20,047 nt of DNA from Chloromonas sp. AAM2. Lineage: Eukaryota; Chlorophyta; Chlorophyceae; Chlamydomonadales; Chlamydomonadaceae. Shown here one piece after another: positions 6,011-19,991 of the stretch. Below the pieces are notes generated by a model. It had not been told where the DNA came from and did not search any database. It saw only the letters and a list, made by a program, of their open reading frames with translations. The first letter of the stretch is position 1. Each line of letters starts with the position of its first letter. The stretch is taken from positions 6,413 to 26,459 of the forward strand of contig QAXH01005225.1 in the NCBI GenBank assembly GCA_004335635.1. The letters are read 5' to 3'. A program made the position numbers and the translations under genes.

Positions 6011-7645
6011 TTATCTCACCTCCTTGAATGAGAGGCCACAGCGCTTCAGGCACTCCTCGCCACCGGTGCCGGGTGCCATGACAAACGGAAAGTCCTTGAT
6101 CTTCTCAATGAGCTTCTCGGGCAGGCCAGACGCAGCGTTCAGGATGTGAGTTGGAACCGTAAACAGGCTTTGCCCTGCAGGACGTTTAGCAGTGTCGTGC
6201 ATTCATGACGGGATGACAAACGCACGCGTTACAAAGGTTGGAGTTGGCAAGAACACAAAACGGGAAGCCGGGACATGGCAACGCGCAAGCAAATGCGAGC
6301 TGGCAAGTAACACTACCTGCTGATGTCTCAGGTGCGATTGTTGAAAGAGCAGGGGCGCGACATTGCAGCTGAATCCGTCGGCTTTGCGATACGCGCATAT
6401 GCAGGTGTAGTCTGACTTGTACAGATCTGAGTTTGTGGGTGTGGCCAGCAAACAAGCCAACGGACAACTCAACGAACGTACACGTCGACCAAGACCACTC
6501 ACACATTGTTTGCGTGCCTGGGTCCCTTGTTGCGAAGTTGGCAAGGAATGCAGCGGGCTCGCAATTCGGGTTGTGGGAGAAGTGCAGGAGGCCTGCAAGA
6601 AGCGTCATGTGCTGGTGATGGTGAAACTCTACTCACGCGTGATCTACTGGCGTGAGTGCTGCTGACGTGCGAGCAATCATTGCTCACGCAGGGACTTGAG
6701 CCTTGGGTACAAATTTGCATACCTCCTGATATCTGTACATAAACATTACGTAGCCCTGGCTGTGTGCTGACTGTGCGCTGACTGTGTGCTTACCTTGTGG
6801 AACATGAATGGTGGTGCCCTTGGTGACGTTGCGCAGCATCAGCCTGTTTCCCGCCCCGTTTTCCTCAATCATGCCAAACTGGATGCAGCCGTACAGCATG
6901 TGAGAGATCTCCGCGCCACGAGGGTGAGTGTGAGGGTTGTTGCTAGCACATGGGCCCAGAACAACGAGCGTCTGGCCGGCTCCGTCATTTGTGAGGGTGC
7001 TCAGGAAGGGGTTAGTGTTCACTGCAAAGCGACCGAGCAAGCAATCACGCAACTTGAATCGTGGAAACTTGTGGTTGAAGGGTAGCAATTGGAAGAGTCG
7101 AAGCTGGTTGGTGCAATCAACAATCAGTGCGTGCACAGGTATGGCGGCCACTGACTTGGTGTCAATTGATGAATGCCACAGACATCGAAGGGATGCGTGG
7201 ATCATGTGTGCATTCAAGCCGACGACAACAACAGCCCGCAACAACAGCCAGCCAGCAACCAAGGTTGATCCAACGACTTCCGAGTTTGGTTTACCTTGGT
7301 TGGGCACAATCTTGCCGTTGGGCGTCACATCGGCCACCTGCGCGTGCAAAAAGCATCCGAAGAGGCCAGGAACTTCATGCAAACTGTATGCGTGTAAATG
7401 ACACAGGCGTCAGGTGCCTCGGGCAAGGGCTTGGCTGTGCCGATAAAGGGCTTGCCGTGCTCGACGAATGCGTCGCTCACCGTAGCCTCGTCGAAGTCGA
7501 ACGTGAAGCCCTTGTACTTGTCCTGGATGCGCTCCTGTGGCTCGGCCATCTCGGGAGAAAACGGAAGGGGCTCCACATCGAAGGACTGGGCGAAGACTGC
7601 GCCTAGGCAGACCAGCAGAGCGACAATTGCGAATGCTCCGGCCAT
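6011..7645 (-). CDS. secreted germin-like protein (cupin), five exons
   Basis: Exons on the minus strand: 7645-7403 (end uncertain, 7403 or 7385), 7337-7295, 7021-6794, 6592-6503 and 6174-6011, about 255 residues. Introns 2-4 have GTAAAC, GTAAGC and GTGAGT donors and TTGCAG or CTGCAG acceptors. Residues 1-19 are a signal peptide, with likely cleavage before QSFDVEP. Exon 3 holds germin box 1 (HTHPRGAE: H126, H128, E133). The exon 3/4 join creates box 2, GTTIHVPQGLLHFSHN (H175), which fits the G-x5-PxG-x2-H-x3-N rule exactly and confirms the splice. These four residues are the metal ligands (usually Mn) of germins, secreted or cell-wall proteins with oxalate oxidase or superoxide dismutase activity in some plants; activity here is unknown. 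Exon 4 ends PGTQTM, then W and QSLFTVPTHIL, as expected for the family. The start at 7645 is the first ATG; the frame is open a few codons further without one. Confidence 0.9.
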
Positions 7646-9516
7646 GACGTTCAAAAGTCAATAAGACAGCGGCTGGTTCTTTGCCAATTGTGTGAAGAAG
7701 GGCAGGTACTTGCAACCATATAGGCGTATCCTGTCTGTGCGTTACGTGAACTTGGCAGCCTTGGCGAGATCGTTGCTCTGCCAAGGCGGCAAGCCAAGAA
7801 AAGTAGGTTACCAGCAGAATTCCGCGTGCGGATCAGGGACAGCGGACGGTTCACAAGATTCAAGGTAACGGAATTCATTCAACACGCAAGTGACGATATA
7901 ACCGACCATGCAGCGCGTAGGCCGTGAGCGACCACCGACATGCACAACGGCGTATTGATGGATGCTTGTGTATGTGGACGAGCAGTGCATCGCGTTGTTA
8001 CCAGATTCGAGCTACCTGCTCACGAAGCGGCGGAAAGACAACCGTTGAAAGCGGGCAATCGCTCCACACAAAAGTTGCCAGACAGAGTAGCAAGATCATA
8101 GGCCGAGCGACAACCGAGTGAGACGACTGCATTGCCGCAGACCACGGGGTCATGCGCCGTGCTTTTCAATGCTGCAACACGACCAATGGCTTAGATTCCA
8201 TCTTCTTCTTCATAAGGAGACTTTCAGTGCGTGGTCGGCAGATGAACAACCGTGCCAGTTACCAGAGTTACCAAAGTTACCTGGCTCTCCTGCCGTTGAA
8301 AGCACCCTGTGTACAGAAGACTCCACAGCAATGTGCTGTAGGATGAGCAGGCATCGTGACCCCACTCAGCCATGTGCCTGTATAACGTGCGATATGTGCA
8401 GGCTGATACAGTTGCACCTGTGAATGCAACTGCATGTGAATCATGCACGCGAATTCTTCCCCTGTGAAAGCGCCAACCCGAAGGTTTATTGAAGGTTTAT
8501 TTATGGATTACCCGGTGCGGTGTGATAAAACTCCGTAATAGGCAGAGTCTATCCTGACACTGTTGAAGAAATCGAAATCACAGCAGCCATACGGTTCAAT
8601 GAGTCTATCAGGTCACCATGTGCCGAGGGATTGCCTGGAGTCTCAGAAGGAGTCAGTGGAATGGAGTCAGGAACATAGAACGACTGACTAGAGCAGAAAA
8701 AATGCCTATGAGTTATAGAAGAGAAATGCACGTTAATTTACTCGACTTGTACAGAAAGAAGGAGCACATACAGAAAGCCAACGTCAAGTCAGACAGAGAA
8801 TGCACAGACATAGCGAATGCGATACAGCAACGGTGCCAGTCCCGTTGTACCATGGAAGTGACAGCCGTTGGACCGGTGCAAGTGGAAACCGAGCAAAACA
8901 GAAGAGACTTGCAGTATAGGCCCGCACAGCGGCTGCTCAAGCAGATCCCACAAACAGGTCCACACACTGATGCAGCCATGACACACCAGGAAAGAAAGAA
9001 CGAGATGCTTACAACTGCGGTCACCAGGTACCCTCACGAGGAACACAGTGACACAGCGCAACAGGCAAGGCAACCAACCCAACCACCATGCTACCAGACC
9101 CTGGGCTATTAATCAGAGGCCACAATCAGGCAGACAGGCGTCACCAAAACGTAAACGCATTGGGCACGAGACACTGACAACACACCACACACAGGCCCGA
9201 GCCACATGTCTGAGCAACACATCCAGGCCTCCTCCTTTCCTGAAGCGCCCAAACCCCAGCAGTGCCGAAGACCAGCCAGGGAGATGAGCTCATTATGGCG
9301 TCCCCTGATGGCCAGTCACACAAACTCCACAGGGAAGGCAAGGCCCAGGAAAGGAAGAGGCAACTGGATCTGAAGAAAAGGCCACACAGCAAGGCAACAC
9401 TCGTCCACAGGTCAAAAGTGTCGGATAAGGTCATGGCAAAAGGTGTGGTGTCGGAAAAACGGTCGTAATGCCGTTACATGGATCTTCACAATCACACACC
9501 CGTCACGTGGGTGTGC
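7646..9516. other. gene-poor intergenic stretch
   Basis: It should contain the promoter of the germin-like gene near 7650-7900. Small repeats include GTTACC units near 8258-8281 and a doubled GAAGGTTTATT near 8480-8500. From about 8620 to 9470 the plus strand is rich in A, G and C and poor in T, with three overlapping open frames (8618-9112, 9048-9287, 9262-9468) whose translations are hydrophilic and rich in Lys, Arg, Gln and Thr. None resembles a known protein, so I do not call a gene. Confidence 0.5.
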
Positions 9517-9614
9517 GGCTTCGTGCCGGAGTGGTCTAACGGGCGCGACTCAAGTTCATAATACCTAGCATTCGCGTAGGGAGACCTGCGTGGGTTCGAA
9601 CCCCACCGAAGCCA
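9517..9614 (+). tRNA. tRNA-Leu(CAA) with 16-bp intron
   Basis: Acceptor stem GGCTTCG (9517-9523) pairs with CGAAGCC (9607-9613), followed by discriminator A (9614). The D arm is CCG...CGG (9526-9542), with loop GAGTGGTCTAA. Anticodon stem CGCGA (9544-9548) pairs with TCGCG (9572-9576). The anticodon is CAA at 9551-9553. A 16-base intron (9555-9570) follows the base after the anticodon, the usual site in nuclear tRNAs. The long variable arm (AGG-GAGA-CCT, 9578-9587) marks a class II tRNA such as Leu. T arm: GTGGG-TTCGAAC-CCCAC (9590-9606). No CCA is encoded, as expected for a eukaryotic gene. Internal A and B boxes are intact. Confidence 0.95.
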
Positions 9615-9636
9615 ATGAACTTACCCAGAATAAAAC

Positions 9637-9640
9637 TTTT
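9637..9640 (+). terminator. Pol III T-run after tRNA-Leu
   Basis: TTTT lies 23 bases after the tRNA's last base and is the first run of four T's on the coding strand, which fits an RNA polymerase III terminator. Confidence 0.7.
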
Positions 9641-10550
9641 ACCGCGTTAAGGGATTTTAAGGTCATTGAGGCAAAATTGACACAGCCACAACGAAGAACC
9701 GTGGGTGTAGAAGCACGGCACGACAGGGAATATAACACACAGGTTGAGAGCTGGAACACCAGACAGATGCAGGACTTGAGCGACAACGCAAACACTGGCC
9801 CTTGACGAGGCATGTGTTATCCACCCTCCTCATCTGTTATTTTCCGTGGCCATGCATGTGTTGCGAAACACATAAGCTCCTGTACAACAAGGCCTGCGAG
9901 TTTACACCATGTAGGTACTTCTCTGAGCAACGCCCTGCTCTCTGAGTCAATGGCGTGTATGTAGGCATAGCAACCCTACTGGCCAAGGTGTAACTGGTAG
10001 GTTACCATTTTCTAGATTAACCAATCGTTGTCTCTTGCTTCAGTGCCGCAAACTGGCTGCTGCAAAACCGCCACCACTGCAGGAAGACCTGTGGCTTGAC
10101 CTGTCGCAAAACATGTGGGGTTAGCAACAGAGAGGTGGTATGCAAAGGCATGACCTGCTTCTGCAGACTTGTACAAGGAAAGAGATGCATCATGTAACGA
10201 AAAGAACATGTGCTGCAACTAATTTGAATAAGGTGGACATGCTGATTGATAGCCAGAAAAGGCTCCCAAGCCTGACACATGGATGGAAAGAACCATTCTA
10301 CCCAAACTGCTTACTGTCGTGATAGGCATTCTTTTGGGGGCATCATGCAGATTATCATCTGTTCAGAAGCATGTCAACGGCTGAGCTGAAAAGCGAAGAA
10401 ACGTAGACTCTTGATTAGGGTTTGCGCTGACAGAAAAGCGCCCAGATCGACCGATCATCGCCCCTGATCTATGCCCAGAGCGTTCTGCCCCCTGACTTTT
10501 GCAACAGTATGTAGGCGAGGCTCAAAGACCGCTCTCAAGCGATTGACACA
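9641..10550. other. intergenic stretch before TRAPPC3
   Basis: No gene or strong repeat found. The right end must carry the TRAPPC3 promoter and leader; no clear TATA box is visible there. Open frames are short, overlap on both strands and show no family pattern. Confidence 0.5.
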
Positions 10551-13426
<2,876 letters not shown>

Positions 13427-15121
13427 TCGCATATGCAGGGCAGGTGTAAGAGCAGTACTGACACCATGTGCAGCACAGGTTCAGGAGCAGGCGCCATTAC
13501 CACTGTGTCTGTCAATTGATGAAATTCGCCTCAAGATGGTGATTGATGGCACAAGACGATCTGCGATTGGAAACTGCTATCGCCTCAAGCAAAGGCTAGC
13601 TTGGCTCCTGTCACTGGCCTTGACGCTGGGTAGAGATTTGGACAGCCTGTCCGAAGCAGCTGGGCACCTGACAGCACTGAGTGACTTGTCCATGCGTCCA
13701 TGGTGCAATGGCTGATTCGCGCTGGTTTATTCAAGAAACACGGAATCGTGGCACTCAGGATATGTTTTAATACCTGGGCTCTTAGGGCAACACTGGTTTC
13801 TGTTTTTAGCCAGCGTGATCGAGGCTTTTGAATATCCGCATGGGCAGCCCAGTAGGAAGCGCACAGCTGGTGCCTGTCAGTGATGGTCGCTCCAAGATAA
13901 TTAACATGCTAGCAAACTCTCTGCATGGCCCCCACCCCATCCCCCTGGGGGGTGTCCTACATACTGATGAACCGGGTGCATTTGCTGTGGCGCGGGCTGC
14001 CCATGGTTGCACACAGACAGCTGTTTGCCAGGGTGCGTTGCCAATCAAATGCACACACACTTGAGTGTTTGGGATGCTTATGCTGGTTGCATGTTTGCTG
14101 CGTCCGTTGCACCTGTTGCCCTTCTCAATCTGGTGCCTAAACGCCTTGCAAGCCAACTGCACTGAAGGCTATGATTGCAGGCCTGTCTGCGAAATCGTTT
14201 GTGATGCATACGGCCAGCAGGCGATCGAGCCGGTGCACAGTGCTGCAGACGTTCCGCATACAATTGCTTGGTTTGGTGTCCGGGCTCTGTTCCAAGCCAT
14301 TTAAAGGGGCTGAGTCAAGAAGGCAATATGAGTCAAAAAGACAGTTTCATTTCTGGGCATAGGGAGTTCTTGCAGATCAGCAGATGTAACACTGGTACGC
14401 ATCCAGGTTGCAAAACCAGGCTGATATTCTCTTCCTGCCCTGGCCTGACACGACAAATTCGTGCACAGCTCAAGGGAAAACAACACCATTCCAATCACAA
14501 GACGGTTGAGTTAGTTTGCCAACAAACTAACAGCTGGCTTCCTGGCCGGCTGATCAAATGCATGTAGCCAGAAGTCCGAAGCAAATCTATGTAGCCAGCG
14601 GGCATGCCATGTCAGCAAGTGCACCGCTCCGATCTATTACCATTGCATCACACCACTGCAACATGGCCCAGACGCACGCATTTGTCGCACACGAGCCATA
14701 GCTACACTGATGGATGGTTCTCAATCAGACCAACCAACAGAGGCCCTGTATGCAAAGGTCGACATGCATTTGAATACCTGTCTGGCCTACCTTTCTACAC
14801 CTCTCTAGGGTGCTCCATACTAGCCTACAAGCCCACATGCCCTGTCCAACACGAGAGATTTGCGGTCGTTCAAAATTTGCCTCACAACCGATGTCCAAGC
14901 ACATGGCTCTGAGAAGCTCACGACACCCAAGCCTAACACATGTATATGGCACTGGTGGCTACAAAGTCAACCCCACAAGCCCTGGGTTTCATATGCCATC
15001 TGGCAGGTGCATGGATGCATGGCGCTCATACGTCAGTGCTCAAGCGGTTAACCATGTGATGTCCTTGGAACCGTCATGCCCAAGCCAGCCACGGGGGCCG
15101 CATGCTGGCCTCAACCAATTG
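13427..15121. other. 1.7-kb gap between convergent genes
   Basis: TRAPPC3 ends at its left and RPC8 at its right, so it should hold both 3' untranslated regions. I found no tRNA, no recognised protein segment and no tandem repeat. The several open frames of 60-120 codons overlap on both strands and show no family pattern. Confidence 0.5.
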
Positions 15122-16042
15122 TCACTCTTCAGGCGCTTCCTCCTCGTCTCCTGGTGCCCACCACTGCAGCATGCCCAAGCCATCGCCGTTGATATCTGCA
15201 GTAACCTCCATTGGAACAAACGGTTTTGCATCTGTGCCTATGAGCTTGTCCTCTTCTGATGCGTTCTCCAGCTGCAGGGGCGTGGGCGGCTTGGGGAAAC
15301 GCACAGAGGTGACCTTGACCATCACTGGTTCACCCAGGTCCATGAACATGTCATTGCCTGCACGGCATGCGTGTGAACGTGTTGGCTGCGAATAGTGATC
15401 AACAAGCATGCAGCAGCACACGACACAGGTGTGCAGCTGTGCCTGCATAGTCATGGGTACGCATCTCAACAGCAAAGTATGCCCAGCAATAAACCGCATG
15501 CAAAGTTGTTGCATGGATGGGCTGTGTACACGTAGAGGTACAGGCATACGTCAGACATGCATGCGAATGTGGTGCATGGGGCTAATACGAACACAGCCTG
15601 GACCAATCATGCAGTGGATGCTGGTGCATGGCGAAGGCGGCTCACCGTCCCATTTCCAGACCCAGACTTTCTCTGCCTCGGAGTAGAAAGATGGATCTTG
15701 GAGCGCATTCTCTGGCACAAAGATGTCGTCAAAGAAGTCGACCGTCACCTTCAGCCCTGTCCTGTCGCACGACTTGAGCTTGCCCACTAGCACTTCGCCG
15801 ACAAACGGGCGGAAGACGACAACCCGAAATTTTGTGCGGAAGAAAGCGGCGCCGTCTGTCGGATAGATGAAGCCACCCTCAATGCTTTGGATGTCGTAGA
15901 GCGTGACGACGAGCCCAAGATCGGGCAGGACTTTGTCAAAGTAGCGCTTCTCAATGGCCTCCGTCACTGCGTCTATTGGGGTTTTGTGCAGGTCTTGTGG
16001 ATGCACGCTTATCTCCTCCTCTATAGCAGTGAGGATGAACAT
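15122..16042 (-). CDS. RPC8: RNA polymerase III subunit RPC8 (RPC25/POLR3H), two exons
   Basis: Exon 1 is 16042-15646 and exon 2 is 15357-15122, together 210 residues. The 288-base intron has donor GTGAGC and acceptor GTGCAG and splits a Gly codon. The protein is the Rpb7-like half of the Pol III stalk, paired with RPC9/C17, and helps initiation at tRNA and 5S genes in the nucleus. The N-terminal tip domain (about 1-80) starts MFILTAIEEEI and contains GGFIYPTDGAAFFRTKFRVVVFRPFVGE. The OB/S1-type Rbc25 domain follows (about 82-210), with KSCDRTGLKVTVDFFDDIFVP, the WVWKW motif at 127-131 and, after the splice, NDMFMDLGE. It ends with the Pol III-specific GLGMLQWW and an acidic tail (DEEEAPEE). 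Length is close to the human protein (about 204). It converges on TRAPPC3 and diverges from the formate-THF ligase. Confidence 0.95.
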
Positions 16043-16673
16043 GGATGTTTAACTGTGTGTCTGATGTGGGCTGCCGGGTGGCTGGGCTCAGGCTGCGCCC
16101 GCCTGAGCCCAGTTCAATGTAGAATTGTACAGGCTTGTCTGTGCGGACTGGCTTGGATTTGGCTCGGTGTTGGCACATGCACGCAACGCGCAGGTCGCGT
16201 CTTACAAGCCAGGCAGGACTGCTCAACCATGAACCATGAGCTTGAGTGAGGAGTGAGGGTTAATGATGGGTGATGCATCGGAACCCATCCCCAGTAGGAT
16301 GCAACGAGTTAACAAACTTAATAACTTCTAGCAATGTGCTGGCCAGTGCCCTGGTGCACCAGTGACTCTGTGACGCTGTTTACAAAAGCCAGGACTCCTC
16401 GCTTGGCAGACACAACGTTTAAGCATGAGATCCTGACAAAGAAGACTGACAAGTAACACGCTGTCTTTCAACAGCGCCGGAGAAGGTCAACCCTCATACT
16501 GTGTCATCCCCGTCACACGCTTTTGAAATCGTAACGGCGGAATCGGTCCCTCCGGGTGGGCACCGGCACGCCCCTCATTGCTCTTGGATCCGGGTTTCTT
16601 CACTTGCACATCAAGGCCTTTGGTGGTGGCGTTGCGATCGCTGCTGCCGGCGTTAGGGAGGACATTTCATACG
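16043..16673. promoter_or_regulatory. shared upstream region of RPC8 and formate-THF ligase
   Basis: 631 bp lie between two diverging start codons (16042 minus, 16674 plus) and must hold both promoters. I see no convincing TATA box. The ligase frame is open for about 30 codons upstream of its ATG, but without another ATG, so this part is taken as leader. Confidence 0.45.
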
Positions 16674-19600
16674 ATGGCTTCTCAGTACACTCCCCTTCTT
16701 CCGGTTCAGAAGCCTGTGCCTGAAGACATCGTCATCGCGCAGTCCGTCGCACCCATTCACATCGCGGAGATCGCCAAGGACCTCGGTCTGAACACCGATG
16801 AATATGACCTGTATGGCGTACACAAAGCCAAGGCGAGCATTGGAATATGTGTGTCCGGTGTGCATTTGTCGAGCTGCCTTTTGTCCGATGGTGGTGACGC
16901 TGTCAGATTGACACCTGGATCCTACCACAGACCGCACAATGGGGATCAGCAACTACCTTTTTGCAGCCATCCATAGATTGCATCTGGTTGCCGTGCCAGT
17001 CATCTGCTGCCAGTCTCTCAGTTGTTGTTGCCCTCATCTGGCCTGCTCATGAGATGGGGAAGAGCTGGTGACGACGGCAGCAGGTCTGTGTATGCCATTG
17101 CAATTGACCCAGTTCCAGACCTTTATTGAAGGCCTGAGCCAGCTTTGCGACAGCCGGGGCCATGTACAAATCCTTGTCTGCTGAACCCAGCTGTGCTTGA
17201 TGTGCAGGTCAAGCTGAGCGTTCGTGATCGGCTCAAGGACATGCCAAACGGCAAATACGGTAAGGACCATGTGGGCAAACTCAAGCAGTAAGAGAAGGAG
17301 GGGCAGGGAACATGATGGCAACGTCACTGTACTCAAGATGAGGCTAGGTGCCTTGCTGATGAGTTATATGAAATGATGCAGCGGAAGCTTATTATTGTGC
17401 GTCAAAGGAGCCTGGCAAACTCAAAAGCCGCAGCCATGCAAGCCAAAACACACTCCCCTCACTTCAAGTCAGGATAAGCCCAAATTCTAAGCACCTGACA
17501 GGGAAAGAGCTGTGACAGCTGCACAGTTGGGTACCATTCATTTCCTCGCATGTCGAATGTGGCAATGGCCTTGAATTGCAAGGTTGAATCATGACTTCAG
17601 CTATCTTCCGGATTCTCCGGCACAGCTCTTACATTTTATCGGGGATTTCGGACTATCACCATGAATGGCATGCAACAAGTATCGGGAAAACCGGAATTCA
17701 TGCAAAGCTTTTATCGGAATTCGGATTGTCGAATCCTGTTGGAATGGAAGGTGCATGCATGTGCGTTGTGGCCAATGGCCTTACACCTGCAGATGCAATA
17801 GTGTGCACGTGTCCTGTGTTCAGTTGTTGTTGCCGGCATCACCCCCACCCCGCTGGGTGAGGGCAAGAGCACCACCACCATCGGACTGTGCCAGGCTCTG
17901 GGGGCATACCTCAACAAGAAGGTACGTTCTACTGCGGTTGACATTCAGTGTCTGCCTACCAGCCGCCATTGGTGCACGCAATCGATTGCCAACACAACTA
18001 GCATTCGCCCACATAAGCACATATTCGCACTGATTATTCCCACTGGAGGTTGCGCACACTGCAAGCAGCCAGCGTCCTCACAGTTGTGTACTGCACACCC
18101 CGTACCGCAACCTGCCTCTGCCCACACTATCACTGCATGCCTGGTGCTCATAGCAGTGCGTGGACAGACCAGGCAAAGGGACCCATGGACAGTGACCAGT
18201 GGGATGAGGACCGATGCAGCGTGTGCACTGGGCCTGAACCTATTCAATCTACCCTTACCTGGCGTTCTGAATATTCTAACGGGCGGGTGCTACCATACTG
18301 ACCCTTGGTTTGAGTCGTAAAATAAGTCCATAATGAGTTGGGATCGGCTTCATAAGGCAGACTAAGCAGGCCTTTGACGATAATTGTCAGCAAGTTCCAG
18401 CAGCGCTGCAGCAAGGCCAGTTGCACATGCACCATTGCATTGTGTTGCAATGCAAACATCTATCTGAGCATCTGAGACGGCAAGGCTGTGAAGGGCGCAA
18501 TTTTGCAGTTTGGAGTGGCATCACACAGTTTTGGAAAAGCAGGAAACATGATTGAACTCGAACATCACTCCAAAATGAACACTTACATAAAGTTGCAAAC
18601 AAGTTTTTTTTCAAGTTGGTTGTTGCATTTCATGGTTGTTATGTTTGGATGGTTACGCTGATGGGATGTGTGTTGCATGGGATAGCTGTAAATCCACACA
18701 ATCCGACCACTGCACGAAACTTCTGCCCAGATGATTGAGAAATCCGACTAATCTCAGGGTCGGGTAATACAATGTTTCTGCGAATCTCGCGGCCCACTAA
18801 GGTAGGATCGGACTGGAAATTAGGATCAGTACGGTATTTTCAACAACCAGTTCCAGTGCTGTTCTGCACACGGTTTCAAACTGGCCTTCCCTGCCCGGAC
18901 AGGCCCTTCCTCAGGTCATGTGCCCCTCCCATGCCCTCAGGTGCTGACCTGCGTGCGCCAGCCAAGCCAGGGACCCACATTCGGCATCAAGGGCGGGGCG
19001 GCGGGAGGCGGCTACAGCCAGGTGTGCCAGGAAAAGGACTCAATGATTTGGGTAGTACGTGATTCAGTGCAGGGGAAGCTCACGTAAAGAGGTGCAGATG
19101 CATGTTTGTGGCCGGTACATGTGGTCGTGGGGATACAATGACTGCGGGAAAAGACGCAAGACAGGGTCGGCAGTTGCAGGCGCCTGCTGCATGGCAGGGT
19201 CGTTGGTTGTGTTCTGGGTGGTGTTTGTGCGGGACCGTGCATTGATGCTTCGGCTGAGCTTGTTTTCTACTCCTTCATGCCTGTTCTTGCAGGTCATTCC
19301 CATGGGTGAGTGTTGCTTGCCAGCTCAGAACATGAGGTGTTGCAGAAGGTGGTAGCAGGAAGAGCCATGGCTCGCTTCGGTGGGTGGCCTAGGCATGCGA
19401 CGGGCGGGCAGCATCATCTTTGAAGGAGTGGGATGGGGTATGCAGCATGCGCAGCAGTACTGGAGCAGCGATGCAGCTCCGCAGCAACACAGAAATGAGG
19501 GATGAGCCAACAGCAGCAGAAGATGACCAAGCAAGGAAGGAAACCGTAGCACTGTGATCCCGTCTTTACCTGTCGTGCAGAGGAGTTGAACCTCCACCTG

Positions 19601-19729
19601 ACCGGCGACATCCACGCCATCACAGCCGCCAACAACCTGCTGGCCGCCGCCATCGACGTGCGCATGTTCCACGAGAAGAGCCAGTCAGATGAAGCTCTCT
19701 TCAACAGGCTGTGCCCAGCAGACAAACAG
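16674..19729 (+). CDS. FTHFS: formate-tetrahydrofolate ligase, N-terminal part (cut by window edge)
   Basis: Exons in the window: 16674-16832, 17208-17259, 17824-17921, 18941-19021, 19293-19305 and 19581-19729, giving 184 residues; the rest lies beyond the right edge (full plant enzyme about 630). The enzyme joins formate to tetrahydrofolate using ATP, yielding 10-formyl-THF for purine synthesis and one-carbon metabolism. Landmarks in order: [16 protein letters not shown] and YDLYG (exon 1), [15 protein letters not shown] with the ATP-binding P-loop (exon 3), [22 protein letters not shown] (exon 4), then [30 protein letters not shown] and [13 protein letters not shown]. It is the monofunctional plant-type N-terminus, with no dehydrogenase domain before it. 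The ATG has A at -3 and G at +4. Intron 1 starts GC (GCGAGC) rather than GT, exon 5 is only 13 bases, and intron 3 is about 1 kb. All joins keep the frame and family alignment. Confidence 0.97.
16833..17207 (+). other. GC-AG intron of the formate-THF ligase gene
   Basis: Exon 1 must end after the codons for KAK, because exon 2 resumes with VKLSVRDRL in the family alignment. The intron then begins GCGAGC, which matches the usual GTGAGC with one T-to-C change, and ends GTGCAG. No nearby GT gives a join in frame with the family sequence. Confidence 0.8.
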
Positions 19730-19991
19730 GTACGATGGCGGCACTGCGACCCTTGCTTGTTGGTCACAAATATGCTGCTGCCCCACTTGTGTGGGCCACC
19801 ACAGGGAACCTGAGCGCAAACTGAGTTTGAGCAGTGAGGAGCCGTGCATGCAAGTTACAGCCACGGCCTCAGCTGCATTGTGTGTTTTCGGCAGCTGACA
19901 GCTATGTGAGGAGCAGTACAAAGCCATCATTCTTTCCACTAGCTGGTTGATCCTGCGGTACTGTGGGTTGAACCATGAAAAACTGTGTAAA

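Noticed and set aside
6186..6608. A stand-alone ORF of 140 codons on the minus strand
   Set aside because: Only its first part (6503-6592) is coding, as exon 4 of the germin-like gene. The rest is intron, as shown by the GTGAGT donor and the fit of the next exon.
6684..7382. A single 232-residue minus-strand protein
   Set aside because: It merges exons 2 and 3 of the germin-like gene with the introns around them. Splice sites and germin boxes show the true limits.
8618..9112. A 164-residue protein gene
   Set aside because: It has an ATG, but no recognisable domain, and two further open frames of the same character overlap its end. The openness may simply follow from the low T content, so it is reported only as a curiosity.
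13806..14162. Minus-strand ORF of 118 codons in the gap after TRAPPC3
   Set aside because: No family pattern, low-complexity residue mix, and several equally long frames overlap it on both strands.
16578..16673. N-terminal targeting extension of the formate-THF ligase
   Set aside because: The upstream frame is open and its translation is Arg-containing, but it begins at TTG with no ATG. The ATG at 16674 has a good context and gives the usual plant-type start.
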